A model generated the notes under the pieces. That model was not told where the DNA came from, searched no databases, and was given only the letters and a program-made list of their open reading frames with translations. From NCBI RefSeq assembly GCF_900143205.1, contig NZ_FRDH01000006.1:124001-188000 (forward strand): DNA of 64,000 nt. The letters run 5' to 3'. Source of the stretch: Butyrivibrio hungatei DSM 14810 (GTDB lineage Bacteria > Bacillota > Clostridia > Lachnospirales > Lachnospiraceae). Positions 44,001-53,333 of this stretch are shown here, one piece after another; the stretch's first letter is position 1; every line of letters starts with the position of its first letter. Position numbers and translations under genes: made by a program.

Positions 44001-44554
44001 AAAAGAAGATCACAAACACTACAGCAGACTTTTTCCTGGACGATGAAGTTGGCGAGCCGGCTGTTAAGGACAACGCAAACGCAACCATCGGCGGAATCAT
44101 TATAGATAAAAAGATAAAGTACACCAAAAACGACCAGATCATGGCCTTTATCACATTGGAAGATCTTGTTGGTTCTGTGGAAGTTATCGTCTTCCCTAAG
44201 ACCTACGAAGCCAACGCTGGACGCCTCAACGCAGATGCCAAGGTCTTCATAGAAGGCCGCGTATCCGTAGAAGAAGATAGAGACGCCAAACTTATCGCCA
44301 GCAAGGTGACGCTATTTGACGAAGTTCCAAAGACTGTGTGGATAAGATTCCCTAGCAAAGATTCCTACGAGGAAAAGAGCCAGAAACTTGAAAAAATCAT
44401 CGCAACTAGCGACGGCAGAGATGAAGTAGCTATTTATCTCACAGATACTAAGCAAGTTAAAAAACTTGGTAGAGGTTACACCGTTAAGGCAGATAAGATC
44501 TTAATTGATAGGCTCAAAGATGCTTTCGGAAACGACAATATACAGGTAGTATAA
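41015..44554 (+). CDS. dnaE: DNA polymerase III subunit alpha (DnaE-type)
   Basis: 1179 aa. N-terminal PHP domain (HLHVHTEYSLLDG), polymerase active site PDIDVDFEYERR with Asp397, Asp399 and Asp401, a helix-hairpin-helix region near 860-910, and an OB-fold near 1022-1100. Length and layout fit DnaE rather than PolC. RBS is weak (GGGGC). Replicative polymerase or the lagging-strand partner of PolC. Confidence 0.96.
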   Translation: MAFTHLHVHTEYSLLDGSNKIKEYVKRLKSLGMTAGAITDHGVMYGVIDFYKACKEEGINPILGCEVYVAPGSRFEKETSVSDERYYHLVLLAENNIGYSNLSHIVSRGFTEGYYYKPRVDMELLEKYHEGVIALSACLAGEIPKNIIKGQNGAAKEAAIRLDNIFGHGNFFLELQDHGIPEQRMVNNTLLALSQELDIPLVATNDCHYTYADDAEAHDLLLCIQTGKKVTDEDRMRYEGGQYYVKSEEEMRALFPYAQEAIDNTQKIADRCNVEIEFGVTKLPHFEVPEGYDSWTYLNKLCLDGLHERYPDDDGTLKDKLDYELGVIKRMGYVDYFLIVWDYINYCRENGIAVGPGRGSAAGSIVSYCMHITNIDPIKYDLLFERFLNPERVSMPDIDVDFEYERRQDVIDYVTEKYGADKVVQIITFGTLAAKGVIRDVARVMDLPYSYGDQIAKMIPNELNITLEKALSMNPELRTSYETDPTVHKLIDMCQKLEGLPRHTSIHAAGVVICQAPAEDLVPLSRSAEGNITTQFTMTTIEELGLLKMDFLGLRTLTVIKDAVNYANASLGAKPGDANFINIDEIDYNDQKVLASIGSGKCDGIFQLESGGMQAFMKELKPQSLEDIIAGVSLYRPGPMDFIPKYISGKNDAGSISYLTPELEPILKPTYGCIVYQEQVMQIVQQLGGYTLGRADLVRRAMSKKKQHVMEVERANFVNGNSEENVPGCASKGISPEVANAIYDSMMDFAKYAFNKSHAACYAVVALQTAWLKYYYPVEFMAALMTSVIDNPGKVSGYIMSCRNMNITLLPPDINEGYSGFSVTEIDAGEGDTPIPGAVVTTAPGKKKAIRYALTAIKGVGRPVISAIVSERRAHGKFKNLNDFLTRMSGNDNDINKRAVENFIKAGAFDCFEGTRKQHMTVYAQIMDQLHSNGRNSMAGQMSLFDLASEQDKKQYEVPLPDVGEFQKDLLLEFEKDVLGIYISGHPLEEYIAMWKKKITNTTADFFLDDEVGEPAVKDNANATIGGIIIDKKIKYTKNDQIMAFITLEDLVGSVEVIVFPKTYEANAGRLNADAKVFIEGRVSVEEDRDAKLIASKVTLFDEVPKTVWIRFPSKDSYEEKSQKLEKIIATSDGRDEVAIYLTDTKQVKKLGRGYTVKADKILIDRLKDAFGNDNIQVV

Positions 44555-44623
44555 TAAACTCTCTACCCATGTCACAATTTCACAGATATGGATTATATCA
44601 GTTAAGCTTTCTCTCCATGAACA

Positions 44624-44809
44624 GCTTAAGAGAATAAATGATAGTTCTATGAACGATTTATTTTTTTCAGATGATACATGACAATATAAAAACCTGAAAT
44701 GATAAGTGCTTTGAACAAAGTGAAACTTATCATTTCAGGTTTTTTAGATTGTCTTATGTATCACTGAGAAAAATACTAAGTGAATAGAACTATTATTTAT
44801 TTCTTAAGC
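44624..44809. repeat. 186-bp imperfect palindrome with terminator core between dnaE and metK
   Basis: Perfect core of 20 bp (44688-44707 with 44725-44744) around CTTTGAACAAAG, ending in a T-run, works as a bidirectional terminator. Homology between arms continues outward through AATAAATGATAGTTCTAT / its complement to GCTTAAG at 44624 and 44803-44809, with scattered mismatches. This is much longer than a terminator needs and resembles a hairpin MITE. Confidence 0.75.
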
Positions 44810-44830
44810 GTCCTGAAGTCACAGCGTAAA

Positions 44831-46021
44831 TTATTTAACAGCAGCCTTGAGTTCCTCGACTTTGTTTGTCTGCTCCCATGGAAGGTTAAGGTCGTTACGT
44901 CCGAAGTGTCCGTAAGCTGCTGTCTGCTTGTAGATTGGACGACGAAGGTCAAGCATCTTGATGATACCAGCTGGACGAAGGTCGAATACCTTACGAACTG
45001 CCTCTGTAAGCTTCTCATCAGAAACCTTACCTGTTCCAAATGTGTCTACAAGGATTGATGTAGGCTGTGCTACACCGATAGCATATGAAAGCTGGATCTC
45101 TGCTCTGTCAGCAAGACCTGCTGCAACGATGTTCTTTGCAACGTATCTAGCTGCGTAAGCTGCTGAACGGTCAACCTTTGTGCAGTCCTTACCAGAGAAA
45201 GCTCCGCCGCCATGACGAGCTGCTCCGCCGTAAGTATCAACGATGATCTTACGTCCTGTAAGACCAGCATCACCCTGAGGTCCACCGATTACGAAACGTC
45301 CTGTTGGGTTGATGTAGATCTTTGTGTTGTCATCAACAAGTGAAAGATCAACTACAGTATCGATAACGTGCTTTCTGATATCTGCGTGGATCTGCTCCTG
45401 TGTAACTTTCTCATCGTGCTGAGTTGAGATAACGATAGCTTCAAGTCTCTTTACCTTACCGTTCTCATCATACTCAACTGAAACCTGGCTCTTTCCATCT
45501 GCTCTGAGGTATGGAAGTGTGCCGTTCTTTCTAACTTCTGTAAGCTTCTTTGTAAGCTTGTGTGCAAGGCTGATTGCATATGGCATGTAATCGTCTGTCT
45601 CGTTTGTAGCGTAACCAAACATCATACCCTGGTCACCAGCACCGATAGCTTCAAGCTGCTCATCAGTCATCTGGTTCTCTCTAGCCTCAAGAGCCTTATC
45701 AACACCCATAGCGATATCAGCTGACTGCTGATCAAGTGCTACGAGTACTGCACATGTGTTGCCATCAAAGCCCTTAGCTGAATCATCGTAGCCAATCTCT
45801 TTGATTGTCTCACGAGCGATCTTGGCATAGTCAACGTGTGCCTTTGTTGTAATCTCACCTGTGATGAGAACAAATCCTGTACATGCAGCTGTCTCGCAAG
45901 CTACACGGCTCATAGGATCCTGCTCCATGCAGGCGTCAAGGATAGCATCAGAGATGTTATCGCAGATTTTGTCTGGGTGTCCTTCTGTTACTGATTCGGA
46001 TGTGAAAATAAACTTATCCAT
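44831..46021 (-). CDS. metK: S-adenosylmethionine synthetase
   Basis: 396 aa. [16 protein letters not shown] (14-29), methionine-site [15 protein letters not shown] and phosphate loop [19 protein letters not shown]. It makes AdoMet from methionine and ATP. A SAM-I riboswitch and terminator sit in its leader, so it is shut off when AdoMet is high. Confidence 0.97.
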   Translation of the reverse strand: MDKFIFTSESVTEGHPDKICDNISDAILDACMEQDPMSRVACETAACTGFVLITGEITTKAHVDYAKIARETIKEIGYDDSAKGFDGNTCAVLVALDQQSADIAMGVDKALEARENQMTDEQLEAIGAGDQGMMFGYATNETDDYMPYAISLAHKLTKKLTEVRKNGTLPYLRADGKSQVSVEYDENGKVKRLEAIVISTQHDEKVTQEQIHADIRKHVIDTVVDLSLVDDNTKIYINPTGRFVIGGPQGDAGLTGRKIIVDTYGGAARHGGGAFSGKDCTKVDRSAAYAARYVAKNIVAAGLADRAEIQLSYAIGVAQPTSILVDTFGTGKVSDEKLTEAVRKVFDLRPAGIIKMLDLRRPIYKQTAAYGHFGRNDLNLPWEQTNKVEELKAAVK

Positions 46022-46040
46022 TCTGTTTTCCTTTCATTAG

Positions 46041-46087
46041 AAAAGCTCCGTTGTTTTGTTGCGTGCATAAACAAAACAAACGGAGCT
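46041..46087 (-). terminator. Riboswitch expression-platform terminator for metK
   Basis: AGCTCCGTTGTTTTGTT and its near-perfect complement (46044-46060, 46071-46087) form a long stem, followed on the minus strand by TTTTCT. It lies between the SAM aptamer and the metK RBS. Confidence 0.88.
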
Positions 46088-46104
46088 GATTATCATATCA
46101 GATC

Positions 46105-46223
46105 CTCTTATTGCTCGTCTTCCATTACTGGAGTTGCACGCTCAGGTTGGCACCTTCCTGATATGATCAAGGGGTTGCCGTGGCTTCACAGGTCCTATGT
46201 ACCTCCACCACTCTGAATAAGAG
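46105..46223 (-). ncRNA. SAM-I (S-box) riboswitch upstream of metK
   Basis: Minus strand: P1 stem CTCTTATT/AATAAGAG at the two ends, then AGAGTGGTGGAGG near the 5' side, GAAGCCACGGCAACC in the centre and AAGGTGCCAACCTG, the conserved S-box blocks. It switches the following terminator. The 322-bp gap between xylB and metK is mostly this riboswitch. Confidence 0.94.
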
Positions 46224-46343
46224 AATTTATAAATTTATACAGATACTCTATCGAATATCCGACTTGTATATTACCCTATGCAATTAATAAAATCAATAGG
46301 CTAAATAAGAATATTTATCTAAATATTGTATAAAGCTCTTTTA

Positions 46344-47813
46344 TCAGATGATCTTGTCAAAAGTCTCGGCAAGTGCTGGGTAGATTGTCTTAAACTGCTG
46401 ATATCTTGCCTCATATTTTTTAACAAGCTCTGGATCAGGCTTCTCTGTCTTATCAACCTTAACAATCGCTGCAGCCGCATCCTCTACCGTTTTGTATGCT
46501 CCACAAGCAACCATAGCAAGCATAGCACCGCCCATTCCAGGTCCTTCTTCGCAAGCAGGGACATCAACTTCAACGTTGAGGATGTTAGCGATCATCTTTC
46601 TCCAAAGAGGGCTCTTGGCACCACCACCACAGATCATTGTTCTCTGAGGTGCTACGCCGATTGACTTAGCTACTTCATACATATCTCTTGTAGCGAAAGC
46701 AACACCTTCAAGGACAGCCTGTGTCATATCCTCTCTTGTTGTATCCATTGTGATACCTGTGAAGGTTGCACGAGCATTAGGATTGTTCCAAGGAGATCTC
46801 TCACCCATAAGGTATGGAAGGAAGAATACGTGGTTCTCACCAAGCTTCTCGATTCCCTTCTGCTCTGCAGCATAGTCCTTAGTCTTTAAGATCTCATCAT
46901 TCCACCACTTGTTGCAGCTAGCTGCGCTGAGCATGCATCCCATGAGATGGAAGTGTCCATCAGCATGATCAAATGAGTGAAGTGCATTGTTGCTATCAAC
47001 AGCAAAGCTGTCTGATGACATGAAGATTGTTCCGCTTGTTCCAAGTGAAATATTGCACTTGTTGTTTCCAACTGTTCCTGTGCCTACAGCAGCTGCAGCA
47101 TTGTCGCCAGCGCCTGCTGCGATCACTACGCTATCCTTAAGTCCAAGCTCTGCAGCAAGTTCAGTCTTAAGTGTTCCAACCTTCTCAAAGCTGTCAAAGA
47201 GCTGTGGAAGCATATCCTCTGTAATACCACAGATGTCGCACATCTCTTTTGACCACTTACGATTCTGAACATCAAGAAGAAGCATTCCTGATGCATCAGA
47301 GTAATCTGTGCAGAATGTTCCTGATAACTTATATGCAAGATAATCCTTTGGAAGCATTATCTTTTTGATCTTCTTAAAGTTCTCTGGCTCATTTTCTTTT
47401 ACCCAGAGAATCTTAGGTGCTGTAAATCCTGCAAATGCGATGTTTGCAGTATATTTAGAAAGAGTCTCTTTTCCAATCTCATTGTTGAGATAGTCAACCT
47501 GCTTCTGAGTTCTGCCGTCATTCCAAAGAATTGCAGGACGGATTACACTATCGTTCTCGTCAAGGATTACAAGACCGTGCATCTGTCCGCCAAAGCTGAT
47601 ACCTGCAACCTGTGACTTATCTACGTCCTTTAGAAGTTCCTTGAGACCTGTTATTGCCTCTGTGTACCAATCCTCAGGCTTTTGTTCTGACCAGCCTGGA
47701 TGTGGAAAGAATAAAGGATATTCCCTTGAAGTTGTTCCGTGAATCTTACCTGTTTCATCCATTAAAACGAGCTTAACGGACGAAGTCCCCAAATCTACAC
47801 CAATATAAAGCAT
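46344..47813 (-). CDS. xylB: Xylulokinase
   Basis: 489 aa FGGY kinase. Phosphate 1 motif GVDLGTSSVKLVLMD (5-19), GGQMHG (75-80) with the xylulose-contacting Met-His, and the catalytic base Asp237 in GAGDNAAAAVG. It phosphorylates D-xylulose for the pentose phosphate pathway. AGGAGG precedes the ATG. No xylA is adjacent. Confidence 0.95.
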   Translation of the reverse strand: MLYIGVDLGTSSVKLVLMDETGKIHGTTSREYPLFFPHPGWSEQKPEDWYTEAITGLKELLKDVDKSQVAGISFGGQMHGLVILDENDSVIRPAILWNDGRTQKQVDYLNNEIGKETLSKYTANIAFAGFTAPKILWVKENEPENFKKIKKIMLPKDYLAYKLSGTFCTDYSDASGMLLLDVQNRKWSKEMCDICGITEDMLPQLFDSFEKVGTLKTELAAELGLKDSVVIAAGAGDNAAAAVGTGTVGNNKCNISLGTSGTIFMSSDSFAVDSNNALHSFDHADGHFHLMGCMLSAASCNKWWNDEILKTKDYAAEQKGIEKLGENHVFFLPYLMGERSPWNNPNARATFTGITMDTTREDMTQAVLEGVAFATRDMYEVAKSIGVAPQRTMICGGGAKSPLWRKMIANILNVEVDVPACEEGPGMGGAMLAMVACGAYKTVEDAAAAIVKVDKTEKPDPELVKKYEARYQQFKTIYPALAETFDKII

Positions 47814-47881
47814 ACCTTACCTCCTAATCGTCCCATACTACTGACATTATATTACTATTATAGTCATTCTCCATAAAGTAT

Positions 47882-48460
47882 TCACTTCACATCTTGCTTT
47901 TGATTAACTAATTCTTGTGAATAAATGATCCTCGCCTTATAAAGGTCTCTTGCAACAAGTGCGATCATCACATACCAGAACGCGCTTTTACCTGGATCAT
48001 TTAAGTCTGCAAGAGCAACTATCCCAAGTGCAATATTGATACTCACCCATATTACTGTGATCAGCTTAGCATCCTGTTTCGCAATGTGAAAAAAGGCAAT
48101 GGTTTCTATCACAAGTTCTAACACCATAGCAGCTACCATAATGGATTCATTTGCCGAGCGAGTAACAGAGGAAAGCCCAAGTGAAACTACAGTGTTATAG
48201 ACAAAAGCCAAAAATGCTATCCCCGCCACAAACATAAACATATTGCTGACATCTTTTTCATTTTTTGATTCATCATATCTGAGAGCTAAATAGTGCCCGT
48301 ACAAGGCAATGACCAGTATCCTTAAGATGTCCAGCACTATAAAAAAAGCCGGATGGATATTACAAACTGTCGCTCCCAGGATATGCAGATAAAAATTCAC
48401 TGGAATAAAAAGCGCATAGATAATGGGCAGTTTGTTCATCAATGTATCAATTTTTTTCAT
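47882..48460 (-). CDS. Hypothetical membrane protein, 192 aa
   Basis: Six hydrophobic segments spanning most of the length; short basic tail. Its start overlaps the WG-repeat gene stop (ATGA), so the two are translationally coupled. No family is recognised. Confidence 0.7.
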   Translation of the reverse strand: MKKIDTLMNKLPIIYALFIPVNFYLHILGATVCNIHPAFFIVLDILRILVIALYGHYLALRYDESKNEKDVSNMFMFVAGIAFLAFVYNTVVSLGLSSVTRSANESIMVAAMVLELVIETIAFFHIAKQDAKLITVIWVSINIALGIVALADLNDPGKSAFWYVMIALVARDLYKARIIYSQELVNQKQDVK

Positions 48461-50295
48461 TTCACTATCTCCTGACCTTTCTCTAAGGTTACTGCAAGTC
48501 CATTATACTTGGGCTCCACATGATCAAACTGTGGCTCATATATCCATTTCAGGTCAGCATCCATAACTCCGTATTTTTCTCCTGCATCCTTAACTATGTA
48601 GTAAAGATCATGTTTATAGATAACTGCATATTCAACTTCTATATCATCATACTGATAGTCCAGCACAAGTTCACCTTTTGCATTTATCAGTCCGTATTTG
48701 CCATTGTCATCGCAGACAGCGTAAGCAACGTGAGTGTTTTCATCGTCTATTTTGATATTGTCCTTTGCACATTCAAAGGTTACCTTGCCATCATAGACGA
48801 TCTTGTAGCCTCCACCTTGTTTCTCTGGCTTGGTGACCAATATGCATAATTTATCATCAATGTAGGTCACATCAACATTATCGGCCTGTTCTGCATATAT
48901 CTTATTTCCATCAAGATCCAGCAGCGTGTAGGTTCTGATCCCGCTATAGTAGTCCTCCACAACAAAGACGCCTTTTGCTCCCACATAAATATCATTGCAC
49001 TCCACATATAAAGGCTCGTGGTCTGATCTTAGCACTACACATTTCAGATGATCACAGTAAAAGAAAAGGACTTCATTATCATAGTCGTAGTGATAATAAC
49101 TATCACCGTTAATAGCTGTTTCATCCTGAGGCTCTATAGTAAAGCCTTCTTTCACATTATAAATTCCAACTTTTCCATCTTCTGTTTTTACCAGAAAAGC
49201 TCTTTTGTCAGAAGGCACATCAACATTTCCCGCTGGCTCAATGTCCAGGATATCTGCGTATCCTATTTCCAGGACAGTGTTTCCTTTGGTATCGATAATG
49301 CCTTTCTTACCCTCTTTCTCAGCTATTAGAAGTCCGGCATCATCACAATCTATCCCATCAAGCGAATCATATTCGTGTGGTGTAAGCTGCTGACCTTTCT
49401 CATCGCAGATAAAGTATCTGCCTTCTTGATCACGTACTATCAAGCAGTCATTATACGCATTGACCGATCTATTTTCACCGCCAACAACATCATTTCCATT
49501 ACGGTCAAGCAGTCTGACTTTTCCATCAGGATCTAATACCTGGTAGTATTCCGTATTTCCAACCTTTAGTACATTTACTTCTTCCCCAGTAACTTCAAAT
49601 ACTACATTTCCATCGATATCACACAGACCATAGTGTTCGCCGTCAGAAGTGAAATCCTTAAACACGATCAAAGATTCTTTCTGGTATATATGGAGCCTGT
49701 TGTAATATTTCTCTTTCTCCATGATCCAGTTACCATTTCTGTCAACAAAGGCACTGGGTCCACCTGAATAATGCAAATACAGCTGAAGATAGCCATACTC
49801 CTCATAGTAAGTTGATGAAATAGTTCCATATTCAGGCTCTACTATCCAATTTCCCCTGCCATCAGTAAGTCCGCATTTGTCTTCTTCGCCTTTGCGCAGG
49901 ATGTAGCAGCCTTCATCTACTTTTTCGCACTCATAATCATATGCTCCGTTTTCCAGCTTATCATCACGTAAGTAGTGGATAGTTTCGGTAAAAGCTGTTT
50001 CTTTGGCTGATAAGAACCTGTAGAAATCTGCAGGGAGTTTAACATCTGCCTTTTTCAAAGACTCTACAACAACAGGATCATCCTTTTCACTCTTATCAGT
50101 GATCTTATATTCTATGTTTCCTTCAAGGTCAATCTTGTATGTGCCAGCCTCTGTTACGCCATCCGCGGCACTATTATCAGCTTTTTTCGTAATCTGATTT
50201 TGAATTATCATAAACGCTGCCATAAGTATTCCAGCGCACAGAAAAACTATAGCTATTATCCTATTTTTCTTGATTCGCTCTTCTTTCGTCTTCAT
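48457..50295 (-). CDS. WG-repeat protein with N-terminal membrane anchor
   Basis: 612 aa from ATG 50295, 8 nt after AAGGAG. One TM helix (about 14-33) followed by many WG/KWG repeats, e.g. YGLCDIDGNVVFEV, YGLINAKGELVLDYQYDD and YGVMDADLKWIYEPQFD. Such repeats form beta-rich surfaces of unknown binding role. The repeat part is outside the cell if the helix is an uncleaved anchor. Coupled to a six-helix membrane protein. Confidence 0.85.
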   Translation of the reverse strand: MKTKEERIKKNRIIAIVFLCAGILMAAFMIIQNQITKKADNSAADGVTEAGTYKIDLEGNIEYKITDKSEKDDPVVVESLKKADVKLPADFYRFLSAKETAFTETIHYLRDDKLENGAYDYECEKVDEGCYILRKGEEDKCGLTDGRGNWIVEPEYGTISSTYYEEYGYLQLYLHYSGGPSAFVDRNGNWIMEKEKYYNRLHIYQKESLIVFKDFTSDGEHYGLCDIDGNVVFEVTGEEVNVLKVGNTEYYQVLDPDGKVRLLDRNGNDVVGGENRSVNAYNDCLIVRDQEGRYFICDEKGQQLTPHEYDSLDGIDCDDAGLLIAEKEGKKGIIDTKGNTVLEIGYADILDIEPAGNVDVPSDKRAFLVKTEDGKVGIYNVKEGFTIEPQDETAINGDSYYHYDYDNEVLFFYCDHLKCVVLRSDHEPLYVECNDIYVGAKGVFVVEDYYSGIRTYTLLDLDGNKIYAEQADNVDVTYIDDKLCILVTKPEKQGGGYKIVYDGKVTFECAKDNIKIDDENTHVAYAVCDDNGKYGLINAKGELVLDYQYDDIEVEYAVIYKHDLYYIVKDAGEKYGVMDADLKWIYEPQFDHVEPKYNGLAVTLEKGQEIVK

Positions 50296-50364
50296 GAGCA
50301 AGACTCCTTTAAATTAGTTCTGTCACTAAAGTACACACACGCGCAACCTGCATTGTTGCACAAA

Positions 50365-50438
50365 GTGAGCCCTAGGGACGGAGGTTGTGGCTCATTTGTT
50401 CACAAAAATGAGCCACTAACCCCGTCCCCAGGGCTCAC
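50365..50438. repeat. REPIN-like imperfect palindrome (two inverted 29-nt units)
   Basis: Arms 50365-50397 and 50406-50438 with an 8-nt loop and about five mismatches. The right unit (TGAGCCACTA...CCAGGGCTCA) is 29 nt with the CCCCGTCCCC core. It lies 17 nt beyond the tex stop and upstream of the WG-repeat promoter. Confidence 0.85.
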
Positions 50439-50454
50439 ACCTTTGGTTCGTTAT

Positions 50455-53127
50455 TTATTCGTTTGCATTTCCTCTAAAGATGACAATGCCTTTTTTCTTG
50501 AAAGTCTTAGGTGCTGCTGGCTTAGCCTCTGATGCCAAACCCTTGCTTGTAGTAGGCTTTGACTCTGCAGGAGCAGCCGCCTTAGTTGCTGGCTTCTTGG
50601 CTGGAGCTGCTTTCTTGGTAACTCCTGCTGCCTTTGCCACCTGATCAACTACAGATGTCTTCTTTGGAGCCGCTTTCTTTTCTTCTTTTACCACCTTTGG
50701 AGCAGGTCTTTGTGCTGCTCTGGCTGCTGCTTCTGCTGCAACCTTGGCAGGATCACCAATCTTCATGGTAAGAGCAATTCTCTTTTTATCAAGTTCAACG
50801 TCAAGGACCTGAACATCTACGATATCCCCAACACTTACTGCCTCAAGAGGGTGCTTGATGAACTTGTCTGTGATGTGTGAAATGTGAACAAGTCCGTCCT
50901 GATGAACGCCTATATCTACGAAACAGCCAAAGTCGATTACGTTTCTGACTGTTCCCTTAAGTACCATACCAGGCTTAAGGTCCTTCATATCAAGGACATC
51001 ACTTCTAAGGATTGGTGCAGGCATATTCTCACGAGGGTCTCTTGAAGGTTTCTCAAGCTCAGAGAGAATATCTGTAAGAGTGATCTCACCGATTCCAAGC
51101 TCCTCTGAAAGCTTCTTTTTGTCTGCTTCCGAAACCTTCTTAGAAAGTGTTCCAACTGATACTGTGCTTGTTGCTGCCTCACTTGAAGCCTTAGGAGCTT
51201 CTTTTTTGCCTGAACCGTTATCTACTACTGCAAGATCACTTCCCGCAAGAGCTGCTGCAAGGGCTGCTCCCATGGCTGTGCTTGTATTTTTGATGACTAC
51301 CTGCTTTGGCTTCTTTGGTGGACGTGGCTTATCTTCTGATTTTGGAGCAGGCTTTTCAAGAACTGCCTTGGCTGCATTCTTCTGAGCTGCTCTTACGTCG
51401 TCAAAGGTGATTCCAAGCTTATCCATGAGCTTAAGTGTTGCATCATATGACTCAGGATGAACGCTTGTGGCATCGAGAGGATTCTCGCCATCAGAGATTC
51501 TAAGGAATCCTGCGCACTGCTCATATGCCTTGGGTCCAAGCTTAGGTACTTGAAGAAGCTCTTTTCTGCTCTTAAACTTACCGTTCTCTTCTCTATAATC
51601 TACGATATTCTTGGCAATTACCTTACTAATACCTGAAATATACTGAAGAAGTGGTGCAGAAGCAGTATTAAGATCTACACCTACTTTATTTACGCAGTCT
51701 TCTACGACACCTTCAAGTGTCTCGCCAAGCTTTTTCTGGTTCATATCATGCTGGTACTGACCAACACCGATTGACTTAGGATCGATCTTAACAAGCTCAG
51801 CAAGAGGATCCTGAAGTCTTCTGGCAATAGATGCCGCACTTCTCTGTCCTACATCAAACTGTGGGAACTCCTCTGTAGCAAGCTTACTTGCTGAATAAAC
51901 AGAAGCACCTGCCTCGTTAACGATAACGTACTGAACTGGTCTATCAAGCTCTTTGATGAGCTCAACGATAACCTGCTCAGACTCTCTTGAAGCAGTACCA
52001 TTTCCAACTGAAATAAGATCAACATTATATTTATCAATGAGCTTTTTGAGCTCTGCTTTTGCTTCTTCTACCTTGTTCTGTGGAGCTGTAGGATAGATAA
52101 CCTTGGTATCAAGGACCTTTCCTGTTGCATCTACGACAGCAAGCTTACAACCTGTTCTGAAAGCAGGGTCCCAACCAAGTACTGTCTTGCCAGCAATAGG
52201 TGGTGCCATGAGGAGCTGTGTGAGGTTCTTGCCAAATACTGTGATAGCGCCGTCTTCAGCGGTCTCTGTGAGCTCATTTCTGATATCACGCTCGATAGCT
52301 GGAGCGATAAGTCTCTCATAAGCATCCTGTGTGATTTCTTCGATAACAGGAGTTGTAATAGGGTTGTCATTCTTTAAAAGCTTCTTGTTGAGGTACTGAA
52401 GGATCTGCTCCTCTGGAGCTTCGATCTTGACCACAAGGAACTTCTCAGCTTCTCCTCTGTTAAGAGCAAGAACTCTGTGGCCTAGAACTTTTTTAACAGG
52501 CTCTTCGTAGTTGTAGTACATCTCATATACGCTCTGAGCCTTCTCATCCTTGGCCTTACTGGTGAGAATACCCTGTTCCATTGTGACTTCTCTGATGTAT
52601 GCACGATAGTCGGCGTTGTCAGATACATCCTCAGCGATGATATCCATAGCGCCCTGAAGAGCTTCTGCTGGATCATTAACACCTTTTTCTGGATCAACAA
52701 ATGCTGCAGCTTCTTCCTGAAGAGGCTTGGTCGTTTCCTGAGCTAAAAGAATCTCTGAAAGACCTTCAAGTCCCTTCTCTCTGGCTACACTTGCTCTTGT
52801 CTTTCTCTTTGGTCTATATGGAAGGTAAAGGTCCTCGATAGCAACCATGGTCTCAGCTGCTACGATCTTGGCTCTGAGTTCATCAGTCATCTTGCCCTGT
52901 TCTTCGATAGAAGCAAGAACCTGCTCTCTTCGCTCTTCAAGACTTCTAAGGTACTTGAGTCTCTCATCAAGATTACGGAGCTGCTCATCGTTAAGAGATC
53001 CTGTAACTTCCTTTCTGTAACGTGAAATGAATGGGATGGTATTACCTTCGTCAATAAGCTTGACTGCAGCTTCTACCTGCCATTTTTCCACCTTAAGTTC
53101 TTCTTTGATCTTTAATACTATGTCCAT
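50455..53127 (-). CDS. tex: Tex-family RNA-binding protein with long insertion and tail
   Basis: 890 aa, against about 720-780 in most Tex proteins. N-terminal HTH/YqgF-like RNase H region (KTVLGWDPAFRTGCKLAVVDATG), helix-hairpin-helix near 500-560, S1 domain near 714-790. The extra length is a Pro/Lys/Ala-rich linker (about 580-665) and a Lys/Ala tail of about 95 residues. Tex affects transcription and RNA handling. GAGGAAAG precedes the ATG. Confidence 0.93.
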   Translation of the reverse strand: MDIVLKIKEELKVEKWQVEAAVKLIDEGNTIPFISRYRKEVTGSLNDEQLRNLDERLKYLRSLEERREQVLASIEEQGKMTDELRAKIVAAETMVAIEDLYLPYRPKRKTRASVAREKGLEGLSEILLAQETTKPLQEEAAAFVDPEKGVNDPAEALQGAMDIIAEDVSDNADYRAYIREVTMEQGILTSKAKDEKAQSVYEMYYNYEEPVKKVLGHRVLALNRGEAEKFLVVKIEAPEEQILQYLNKKLLKNDNPITTPVIEEITQDAYERLIAPAIERDIRNELTETAEDGAITVFGKNLTQLLMAPPIAGKTVLGWDPAFRTGCKLAVVDATGKVLDTKVIYPTAPQNKVEEAKAELKKLIDKYNVDLISVGNGTASRESEQVIVELIKELDRPVQYVIVNEAGASVYSASKLATEEFPQFDVGQRSAASIARRLQDPLAELVKIDPKSIGVGQYQHDMNQKKLGETLEGVVEDCVNKVGVDLNTASAPLLQYISGISKVIAKNIVDYREENGKFKSRKELLQVPKLGPKAYEQCAGFLRISDGENPLDATSVHPESYDATLKLMDKLGITFDDVRAAQKNAAKAVLEKPAPKSEDKPRPPKKPKQVVIKNTSTAMGAALAAALAGSDLAVVDNGSGKKEAPKASSEAATSTVSVGTLSKKVSEADKKKLSEELGIGEITLTDILSELEKPSRDPRENMPAPILRSDVLDMKDLKPGMVLKGTVRNVIDFGCFVDIGVHQDGLVHISHITDKFIKHPLEAVSVGDIVDVQVLDVELDKKRIALTMKIGDPAKVAAEAAARAAQRPAPKVVKEEKKAAPKKTSVVDQVAKAAGVTKKAAPAKKPATKAAAPAESKPTTSKGLASEAKPAAPKTFKKKGIVIFRGNANE

Positions 53128-53333
53128 ACTTTCCTCACATTATGGGTTTAACTTGAAGTTAATTTTTCGTGAATTTTTTATAAATCCACACACTCCACTA
53201 TTATAGCAGTGAATTCCCACTGTTTTCAAGCCTCTAGAAGTGCTGGAAACATTGTAAAAACAGCTATTTTATTGTATATTTATGATATAGGTGTCGTATT
53301 ATGCGCACAATTAATTGAACTAAGAGGAGTACC

